Shown here one piece after another: positions 55,952-64,000 of a stretch of DNA of 64,000 nucleotides; within the stretch, counting starts at the first letter, position 1, and every line of letters starts with the position of its first letter. Under the pieces are notes generated by a model. The model was not told the DNA's origin. It saw only the letters and a program-made list of their open reading frames with translations, and did not search any database. The stretch comes from Cladochytrium replicatum. Taxonomy: Eukaryota > Chytridiomycota > Chytridiomycetes > Cladochytriales > Cladochytriaceae. The position numbers and the translations under genes are program-made. The DNA lies in assembly GCA_025526935.1 (NCBI GenBank), contig JAHLKD010000104.1:1-64000 (forward strand). The letters run 5' to 3'.

Positions 55952-58900
55952 ATGGAGCTGCCATGCCTGTGTCTGGGCGATCCGCCTGAAAAGGCCTTCG
56001 TGCTCAAGGCGGAGAAGTCCGACCGCTTGTCCGAGCTCAAGCTGAGGATTGCTGAGAGACTCAGGCCCAGATACCATCTCGCCGCTGAGGACTTGGTCCT
56101 GTACAAACTCAACGAGCCCCTTCCCCTGCACGACGACAGGCTCTCGCTGTTCGTCGCAATGGCTCCCAAAGAATGGCCTGACCCGCATGCCTACATAGAC
56201 CTTATCAAAATGGAGAATCCCCTGAAAAAGTTGTCGTTCTACTTCAACAACCCGCTCATCCACTCCGACCTCGACGATGATGACCTGCTGCAGGTTCTCG
56301 TCATCCTCCCAGCTGTCGCTCTTTCTCCGCCATCCGACTCTGTCTCGTCTTCGCTGGCTCGGGGCAACAATGACTACAATGTGCCCCAGTCTCCCCAAGT
56401 CGAACCTCCTCCCTACGAGAGCTCATTGTCACAGATGACCAATTTCTTCCACGACATCATGCAGAACAACCCCAGGGACTCGCCAAGTTTGTTGCCTCGC
56501 TCTGAAAGCAGGCTTGACTATCTCCCCCGAACTGACAGCAGCTCAAACCTGCTGCTTCGAGAAAAGGATAGAGCGTTTGCCCAAAATGGTGCCGAAGTTC
56601 GCTACGATCACCGCCAGAATTACAATGCCACCACTTCGTCTTCTTCGCTAGAACTCCATCACGCCCCTGCTGACCCACTTGTTCCCTACGACAACCACCG
56701 TGTCTCCACATTCGATGACATATTCGTTCCTCCCTCAACGACCTCCCTCGACTCGTTCCTCAACTCACATCCTCCAGAACCGTCCGTGCGTTCCGAACCA
56801 CCAAAGATGGACCTCCCTCCAGAACCCCAGGTCACAACAACACGGACCTATGTCCGAGCGTCCCGCCCTTCTTCCGCCATAGCCGCAAAGGCACCCGTCG
56901 CACAGAGCGAACCCATCGATTCGTCAGCCTCAACCTCTCAAAACGCGCCGTCCGCATTTGAAGACATCTTTGCAAACTGGAACACCTCCCTCGAAAGCAA
57001 TCTCGGACCCTTTGATTTCCAACCCATCGAACAACAACACCCAATGAGCCCCAGAGGCGGTATCGTAACACGGACCACGACATTATCCTCCGCGCCGCCT
57101 TCTGCCACATCACCCGTCACCGCGGAACGCTCCTCGATGACGTCCGTCCGCGTTGCAGTGCGACGCCCCTCCGTCGCACGGATGAACGGCCCTCCCCAGC
57201 TTCCACTCCCTCCCTTACCCAACAGGCTGTCTGGCAGATCCACCGTCAGCCGATCCAACACCGCACACAGCAGATCGTCGTCCTCGGACGTTGCCTCCCG
57301 CCACTTTTCCCATGTATCCGACCACCGAAATCCGGAAACCTTCAACGCTGCCGCCGCATCGTCGTCCTCGTCGTCAGCTGCAAACGCGTTTTCCGCCGAC
57401 GCAGCAGTGCACCAACAACAGCAGCAGCAGCAGGGCGCTTTTGGATTCCCCGGAGCAGTGCCAGGCACTTTTCGGGCGGTGTTGGGGTACATTCCGAGCA
57501 ACCCTGCCACGGAGCTCGAGATCTCGGAGGGCGACACGCTCGATGTGCTCGAGGTTTCGGTGGACGGACACTGGTGCTGCGGCGTCAACCAGTCCCGGGG
57601 TACCGCACAGCCGCGATGGTTCCCGATCACTTGCATCAGCTTCAGCTGCATGGTAATGGTTTGAACAGCATTTGTTGAATCACAAAAAATTTTAATGTGC
57701 GTTTTGGTTATTTGCATATATTTTCCCAGGACTGCCAAGAATTGGTTCGAGGCGACAACTTTTACCCCTTCCGCGACCCCAGCACCTCCACATGCCAGAT
57801 CCTCTGCGAGCGGGACTACAATCGCCGTCTCGTGCACTTCCAGCAATCGCGCCAGCAGCAGCAGCAGCAGCAGTACTCTGTGTGCGCGTCCTGCGGGGGT
57901 CATATCACGGCTGAGCATGTGTCCACGACGACGGGGCGAAAGTACCACCCGGAACACTTTGTGTGCGGGGTGTGTCAGGACCCGCTGGACCGGGACAGGT
58001 TTTTCGAGGAGGACGCGGGGGTGTACTGCGAGCGATGTTATGGGGAGAAGGTTGCGCGAAGGTGCGAGGGGTGCGGGTTGCCGCTGATTGTGGATTTTGT
58101 GGAGACGAGGACGGAGGGTGAGGGGGGGGCTGAGAGGAGGGAGGCGTGGCATGCGGAGTGCGACCATTTGCATCAGGTAAGAACGGTTCTTTCAGCTACA
58201 TCGAGACTTTTTCCTGCGAGCTTACATGATGGGGGTTTTTTTTGTGTGTGTTAGTTGTGGAATGTAAAACTCGGCCAGAGGATCACATCGCCGTCCAACG
58301 CCATCAGCGCAGAGGGTATGGGCGAAGACAAACTTGTATCTTTGATCAAAATCCCATTTTTGTTGGTTGGCAGGGATCGTGGATCTGACGGCCCAGGTAA
58401 CCGAACTCGTCTCACGGATCCTCACTGTCCTCGACGGGTTCGAAAAGTCGCTGTCGCAGTGCATCACCGACATGGTGCTCTCGTTCATCAAGCCGTCTTC
58501 CGAGCTCTCGTCCGAGTCTCGCGCGATGGTCGTCCGCGAGGCCGAGCGGCTCGTTCGGCATGTCGAGGCGCTCTTCATCAGCCTGGACGTCCACGATGCT
58601 AGGGATGATGGCGCAGAGTCGCGCGCGGCGTATGCGCTCGTGACGCGGTGGTTCCAGCTGCTCAGGCCCGCGGGTGGCAGTAGCGCGCGCGCGGCGGCGA
58701 AGGAGGTCGTGAGGGATCTGGGCGAGTTTGCGGGGATCGTGAAGCGGATGGTGCGGGTGGCGATGGACGCTGCGTTAACCGTGGTGAGAAAAGGAGTGGC
58801 TAACGGGAAACCCCACCTTTTTTTAATTGATATTTTTCAATTAGGACCAGAGAGCGTGTGCGAGCTACTCTGACGCGTGTCCGGCGGTCCAGCGCGTGCT

Positions 58901-59411
58901 CTCGCTGCTGGAGACCTCAAGCACCGCCTTCGACGTCCCGCACTTTCCCGACACAACGACTCTGCACATGGACCTCTGCAAACGCTGTCTCCGGCGCATC
59001 GACAGCGCGTGCGTGCGCGCAGGCCCGTGGCGCTGGCACCTCGCCTGCGTCTCGTGCGCGACGTGTTCGTCCCCGCTCCCGAGCCTTGTGACGTGCGTGC
59101 ACGGCGCGCCGTACTGCGGGGAACATGCGCCGCCGGTATCCTCGCGCGGGGGCGCGGCGTTCGAGAATGTGAGCGAGCGGCAGCAGTGGGTGTACCTCCT
59201 TCGGTGCGAGATCACAAGGGTTCAGATGCAGGGAAAAAAGAAGGGCGGTAGTGTTGCGGGGGTTGGAGGTGGGACGACACCGATGGTGATGCCGCCGCCG
59301 CCGGTACCGCCAAAGACGGTCGGGGTTTATCGGGAGCAGCTTGAGAGGATGGAGAGGGAGAGGGGAGGGCCGGCAGGGTCGACGAGGTGGAATGGAGCGG
59401 AGACCGAGTGA
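55952..59411 (+). CDS. Crinkler-like N-domain / SH3 / LIM-domain protein
   Basis: ATG at 55952: MELPCLCLGDPPEKAFVLKA, SELKLRIAERLRPRYHLAAE, DLVLYKLNEPLP, ENPLKKLSFYFNNP and LLQVLVILP. This corresponds to the ubiquitin-like N-terminal domain of Crinkler (CRN) proteins ('C.VlGe.p..aF.V.i....vs.LK..I.......aadeL.LwkV..pl', 'm....kls.yF', 'ihvivq.P'). A long Ser/Pro/Thr-rich region follows with poly-Gln, then an SH3 domain (VLGYIPSNPATELEISEGDT, VDGHWCCGVNQSRGTAQPRW). After an intron come LIM zinc fingers (CASCGGHITAEHV...YHPEHFVCGVC; YCERCYGEKVARRCEGCG; near the end CKRCLRRIDSACVRAGPWRW with HLACVSCATC). A helical region separates the LIM clusters. LIM/SH3 proteins organise actin or polarity signalling. 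The part after 57700 is very GC-rich. Confidence 0.8.
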
Positions 59412-60755
59412 AGGGCGGAGAAGTAGTAGAGGCCCAGATTTTTTTTTTGTGCCGTCACAGCGGGAAGGAGGCTGGAGGCGGGAGATTCAAAATGCAGTTT
59501 GAGAAGCCGACATGGTTTATAAAAAATGTGTTGCCATTTTTGTTTTTAGTTTCCTTTTCTACGGTTTTTCTTTGATTTGGTTGATCCAGCTTTATTTTCT
59601 TCTTGTTAATTCGTTCGAGCATATCCTTTCCTTGCTTTTCCGGTCCCGGACCCATTGTTTTGTTTCTCTCCATGTCATTTTAGAACTTTTTCCGTCTAAA
59701 ACTTTCCGACCATCCTTGTACCATTCCTGATCCCCTGCTTCTGAAACACCGAGCTCTTTTCAGAGTGAGAGTCTTTGACTTTGGTGTTGAGATTTGTGTG
59801 ATCTCATTTTAGTTTGCTTTTCAAGCGTGGCCTATCCAAAAAAGTACGAAGCCTAGCTTCTTACCTCCTGGTGGGTGCGACAAGATTATGCATCAGCTTT
59901 GTTTTTGGTGTTTACTGGGTTGGTTGCTGTGGTTATCAAACACACATTGGTTTGCCTTTTTTTCTCGGAAACAGAATACAAAACCTCATTTGCGTTCAGT
60001 TTTCGTTCTTCGAGCCACCCACTAATTTTCACTTCCAGGAGTCCGTTTTCGTTTTGGATTCTCTAAAAGGGCAGCGTGACGTTTTGTTCAGACTCGACTT
60101 TTTTTTGACAGCTCTAGAGGTAGTGTGAATGGTTATGAGAGTTTTGATAGCGAGCGAGAGACTCGATGCCAGTTGTGCATTATAATACTTTTTTTCCTGT
60201 CCAAGTGTGCGACTGCAAGAACGTCAGAAAACAGAATTTGGCCGGACATTATGCGCACTGATGTTGAAGTTTAACATTTTCCGATAGGCATACAATTACG
60301 AATATACCTCTTTTCCGTCAATAGTAACAACGAATTCATCGGCAATGCACTGCAGATGTCAGTCAATACCAACTAACGTGATTGTCCCACTGGTGCAAAG
60401 ACCGTTGCGCAGCAACTACTTCCTTTATATCACTCTTTTGTTTCTCTATTCTTTTCTAACAATCCAAAAGAAGCACACTGTAGACGGGTGCAGACAAGAC
60501 AAGCAATCAAAAGTTGTTTTAGCAATTCATTTCTTAGCCCTATTGTCAGATATTTATAAAACCCGTCCCCCTCTTATCAATAATAAATCAGTCTGATCTA
60601 ACCCTAAAATCATCTCTACCATCTCGCTCCGGGTACAAGAACCGATACTGTTAGAGTCTACCCAAATCAACAAATTTTCCACAACATAATAATTTGTGTT
60701 GTCTGCGAAGTCCAGCATTATCGATAACGTGGAAAATTTTGCATCCAACAACACT

Positions 60756-60758
<3 letters not shown>

Positions 60759-60795
<37 letters not shown>
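60759..60795. repeat. (CT)n microsatellite
   Basis: About 18 uninterrupted CT units, with a CT-rich tail to about 60818; on the opposite strand it gives an artefactual Glu-Arg repeat frame. Confidence 0.95.
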
Positions 60796-60798
<3 letters not shown>

Positions 60799-60949
60799 CT
60801 CGCTCTCTTTCTCTCTCAGGTGACAGAGATGCTCGACAGACTAGCCGTACCTCCCTCCTTCCAGCGTGGCTCTCCCTGTCCCTGTGTCTCGGGTTGCCCA
60901 GCGAATGACGCGACATGTGACACCATCCTGCGCCACACCTACCCCACAG

Positions 60950-60958
60950 TATATATAG
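60950..60958 (+). promoter_or_regulatory. TATA box upstream of cysteine dioxygenase
   Basis: TATATATAG lies 90 bases before the ATG at 61048, downstream of a CT-rich tract. This is the clearest TATA element seen beside a recognised gene. Confidence 0.55.
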
Positions 60959-61047
60959 CTTACCCCACACTTAATAAAACAATCGTTCATTAACCCACCC
61001 AATCAGCCCGGGATCTGCGTCAAGTCAAATCAAACTTTCATACGCTC

Positions 61048-61977
61048 ATGGCATCCCTGCTGGCACACAACCCGCTCTTCCACAACTCTCACATCGCTCC
61101 CTCCCACCAACGTGCGCACTCCTTCGCTGAGCCTGTCGCTGCTTCAGCACAAAATGGCCTTCCGCACCCGAAATCTCTATCTGATCTATGCAGCATCCTT
61201 CACAATGAACTAGCCACCCACGGCATTGGTTCTGACCAGGTTGACGTGCAGAGGGTTCAGTCGATCATGGAGTCTTACGACGCTACCAAAGCCGAAGACT
61301 GGAAACGGTTCGCGCTCTACGACCCTTCAAAGCCATATACCCGTAACCTTGTCGATGACGGCAACGGAAACTTTAATCTCATGGTTCTGTGCTGGGGTGA
61401 AGGCCAGAAAAGGTGAGCGAACGGTGGAAACATCATGACAACAAGAAGAGGCCTCACATGCATTTTTGCTTTTCCTAGCCCCATCCATGACCACTCGGGA
61501 GCACATTGCTTAATGAAGGTCCTCGACGGCGACTTGGTCGAGACTCAATACCATTGGCCCGACGAAGGCGTCGAAACTTCGGACAAGTCGGAACACGTAG
61601 ACCATGCGCACGAGTCAATGATGGAAGTGAAAAAGACCACGACTCTGGAAGTTAACAAAGTTGGATACATTCACGGTGCGTTTTATATGTACAACCAATG
61701 CTGCAACCTCTCGCACTTTGCTAACACGTTTCTCATGACAACAGACAAGATTGGTCTTCACCGAGTATGTCCGGGCGAAAACCCAAGGTTCCGAAGCACG
61801 GAAAACGAAAAGATTGCCGCCGTGTCTCTTCATCTCTACTGTCCTCCCTTCGACACCTGTCGAACCTTTTGCGAGCGTACCGGGGAACCACGGGCTCAGG
61901 GAAAGTGCTTGTTCTATTCAATGGACGGGAAGAAAGTCAACTACATTGAAAAGAATTGTGTTTTGCAAGATGTGTAA
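61048..61977 (+). CDS. CDO1: Cysteine dioxygenase
   Basis: Non-haem iron enzyme oxidising cysteine to cysteine sulfinate. Three exons. Exon 1 starts MASLLAHNPLFHNSHIAPSH and ends NFNLMVLCWGEGQ. The second gives SPIHDHSGAHCLMKVLDGDL, with the two cupin iron His residues and the Cys that forms the Cys-Tyr crosslink. The third gives KIGLHRVCPGE and AVSLHLYCPPFDTC, where the catalytic Ser-His-Tyr triad is SLHLY (third iron His and crosslink Tyr). It ends NCVLQDV, TAA 61975-61977. Both introns preserve frame (KS-PIHDHS, YIHD-KIGLHR). All catalytic residues are present, so the enzyme should be active. Confidence 0.96.
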
Positions 61978-62142
61978 TTGTGTTTTGATGTTTCTGTCGT
62001 TGCCATTTTAATACACGTGAATACTATTATGCACACTATTATGGACACTGAAAACCCGATCAAAACAAACTCGTGATTGGTTTTTGACTGGAAAAGTTTT
62101 TCTAAGAGAAGCATTGTCGGACTCGTTACAGAGCTTCCCAAC

Positions 62143-63295
62143 ATGGCATTGAGAAGCATACCCGAGGATCCAATCTGGAGAGTGCAACGGGAAGAAGCGG
62201 ATCAGGAGCTCGCCGCCGCTCTAGCTGCAGAGCCAATCGACGAAAACCTGGATGAATCCAACATGCCAAAGTGGCTCAAGTGTGCTCGCAAGCCAAGGCC
62301 ACGAGCAAAGTTACAGTGGAAAAAGCAAAGGACATTGTGGAAAGTTCAGGCCGAAAAGGGTGAGAAACAAGCAAGACCACAGTGATAGAACTGAATTTTT
62401 AATCATTCTCAAGCTGGGAATCCGAAGGTACAAGAATATGATCGGACGATCCTCCCTCCGTTACCTTCAGCACCACCTGCACCTTTCGACCATCAGGACG
62501 TTTGGGAGGCAGCCAGTGGTCACCGGCCGGTGAGAAGGATGCTCAAAAGCTATTTGGTTTCTCCCAACTCCTCAAATCTGATCGTAAATCCAGCTTTTGA
62601 ATGGCAGAGTCAAGCCTGGTAGTGGATATGGTAATCAAGCAGCAGATCCGACACCTGTGTACAAGCCAGCACTCGTTGTGGGAAACTTCACCTACCGACC
62701 CGCGCCAACCATCCACCAACTTGACCAACCGAGCAGAGGCCCGTGGGGTCGCCCAACAGATCCACAAGGGATGGTGGAACGCTTGGCCAGACCGAAACCA
62801 ATGCTTGATCCCGTCCTCCCAGCCGAGCTTCTGGCCGCCCCGGAAATCGGACCTGTGTCCGCCGAGCTTTTCGAACGACTCTCGAAGGTGCGGATCTCTC
62901 ATACACATTCCAGATGATCTTTTTTTGACTTTTTTTTGCAATCAAAGCCCAAGGTCACACTCGATCCGATCCTTCCGCACGAAATGTTTGAGAAACCCGC
63001 CCGTGCACCCCCGTCTCCGTCTCTCTTTGAGCGTCTCGCTGTGCCCAAGCAGAGAGTATACGACGATGAGTACGAGGAAGAGGTCATAGGCCGACGGACC
63101 CGTCGGATCACCGGTCCGCCGTCAGACGACACCTTACGTCGACTTGCACAGCCGAAGCAAACGCCCGATCCTTTCTTGTACCTCCCGGAGCTCGCTAAAG
63201 CCCGCCCCAGGCCAGTTAGCCCAACGGTGATCGAGAGGCTCGCGGAGCCAAAACATCGCATAGTGCTTCCCCCGCGAGTCAAGAAGGCAGCTTGA
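62143..63295 (+). CDS. THEG-repeat (SPMAP2-like) flagellum-associated protein
   Basis: Starts MALRSIPEDPIWRVQREEAD. Repeated units of the form 'hxRLAxPK': MVERLARPKPMLDPVLPAEL, LFERLSKPKVTLDPILPHEM, LFERLAVPKQRVYDDEYEEE, TLRRLAQPKQTPDPFLYLPE and VIERLAEPKHRIVLPPRVKK. These match the THEG repeat, about 20 residues long, known from sperm and axoneme-associated microtubule proteins. Two or three short introns interrupt it; it ends VKKAA and TGA at 63293-63295. With CFAP206 it supports a flagellated life stage. The exact orthologue is not determined. Confidence 0.8.
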
Positions 63296-63365
63296 GACAT
63301 CAGTGGATATTTAGGAATAAGAGTATTATTAGAAATCTCCACTTTTATAGAATATAATAATGTAG

Positions 63366-64000
63366 TTATACAAAAGATTTGGGAGACCAATCACCGATCG
63401 TATCAAGCAATACGGAAAGCCCTCCCTTCCAAAAACCGTCGTTCCGAATAAACGGCTAGCTTTTATTGATCACCCTGATCTGATCTTTATTGCCTTGAAT
63501 ATCAAGCAAACCTCAATGGGGATCGACCTGGCGGCGAAGGCGTGCGAGCGAACGTCGCGGCAGTGCAAAGAGCTTCTTGGTTTCATTAAGCTTGTGAACG
63601 GAGCCCATGCACAGTTTTCTCGGAGCCTAAGTGAGCCAAATCACCATTAACTACCTGCTCTCGCTTACGTTTCATCGGAACGTTTTTTTGCTGCTCAAGT
63701 GGACGCCTGCTCTTTGTACATGAAATCTGAACTCTACACCGAAAGCGGATCGGATGAATACGGGTGAGAGTCGAAACGACTGCCGAGTTGCCAGTCACTC
63801 GCTCTGATCGTTCCCTTTCAGTACATTGTGGAACTTTGTTTCTCGCGTGGTTGAAGATTTGCATGCGTATGGGGAAACACATGTAAACGCAACACGAGGG
63901 AAAAGTGTAACGGGGGCTACATTAACCTTGCGTCCGTATGTCTACGTTGTCGATTGAACTTGCCGCTTTCGCATGAGAACAGAGAAATCATACATTGGCC
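63366..64000 (+). CDS. F-BAR (FCH) domain protein, 5' part (runs off the window)
   Basis: An open frame from 63366 gives RPITDRIKQYGKPSLPKTVV, SMGIDLAAKACERTSRQCKE and LLGFIKLVNGAHAQFSRSL. A frame-preserving intron (63631-63699) leads to MDACSLYMKSELYTESGSDE, and another to GTLWNFVSRVVEDLHAYGET and HVNATRG. The 'G...L......r.CKEl..Fik..a.....f...L' then '...lw........eDl...H' spacing is that of the F-BAR domain, which bends membranes at cytokinesis and endocytosis sites. The only in-frame ATG before the domain core is at 63516, so either a short upstream exon exists or translation begins there. The gene continues past the right edge. Confidence 0.6.

Larger units (their letters stand above)
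59412..61047. other. Intergenic region, about 1.6 kb, no gene
   Basis: T-rich sequence downstream of the LIM gene, with no supported ORF. It contains a CT microsatellite and a TATA-like box near its right end that belong to the cysteine dioxygenase promoter. Confidence 0.6.

Noticed and set aside
56938-58173. 411-codon minus-strand open frame
   Set aside because: It is antisense to the SH3/LIM gene in GC-rich, repeat-rich coding DNA; composition is biased and no domain is recognisable, while the plus strand has SH3 and LIM motifs.
60554-60970. Minus frame encoding an (ER)n repeat
   Set aside because: Produced by the CT microsatellite; no conserved sequence either side.
1-64000. CRISPR arrays, bacterial operons, rRNA genes
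   Set aside because: No regularly spaced identical repeats with unique spacers, no ribosomal RNA signatures; the window is intron-rich eukaryotic DNA throughout.

Overview
This window is eukaryotic nuclear DNA, most likely from a zoosporic (flagellated) fungus of the chytrid type. Coding sequence is broken by many introns of about 45-70 bases with GT...AG ends and CTAAT/CTAAC-like branch sites. Gene spacing is fungal (tens to a few hundred bases). Fungal-type genes (Sld2, ATP synthase subunit k-like, Vma12, PIG-H) sit beside genes kept only in flagellated lineages (CFAP206, a THEG-repeat protein) and an IP3-receptor-type calcium channel. The species cannot be named from the sequence alone.

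Layout. 1-7.3 kb: a decayed Ty1/copia retrotransposon on the minus strand, then a truncated remnant of a second copia family. 7.4-12.3 kb: a minus-strand gene joining an animal-type haem peroxidase to a cytochrome b561-like membrane domain, a cytochrome b5 domain and an FAD/NAD(P) reductase. 12.7-20.7 kb: an F-box/leucine-rich protein, ribulose-phosphate 3-epimerase, a divergent PCI-domain gene (Thp1/PCID2 type), a PHD-finger coiled-coil protein and a doubtful ORF. 20.8-31.1 kb: CFAP206, a WD40 protein, a CRAL-TRIO lipid-binding protein, D-lactate dehydrogenase directly behind (probably spliced to) a cyclic-nucleotide-binding-like domain, and a small coiled-coil protein. 31.2-36.2 kb: MCM8, PIG-H, ATP synthase subunit k-like, Vma12/TMEM199. 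36.2-40.3 kb: a gene-poor, repeat-rich island with a tRNA-like/SINE-like element and tandem repeats. 40.3-49.8 kb: a complete IP3-receptor-family channel. 49.9-64 kb: a dynamin/mitofusin-like protein with a degenerate P-loop, EME1 with a probable N-terminal CUE domain, Sld2, a Crinkler-like/SH3/LIM protein, cysteine dioxygenase, the THEG-repeat protein and the start of an F-BAR gene.

Functional themes are genome maintenance (MCM8, EME1, Sld2), flagellum (CFAP206, THEG), calcium/redox signalling (IP3R-type channel, peroxidase-reductase fusion) and basic metabolism. Several genes form tight head-to-head pairs with 46-71 bases between start codons. The most unusual items are the DUOX-like peroxidase-b561-b5-reductase fusion, the cyclic-nucleotide-binding-domain/D-LDH fusion, the CUE-EME1 fusion, the Crinkler-SH3-LIM architecture, and an IP3R that appears to lack the known IP3-contact residues. 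Exon models were read by eye from reading frames and splice signals, so internal boundaries not explicitly listed are approximate.
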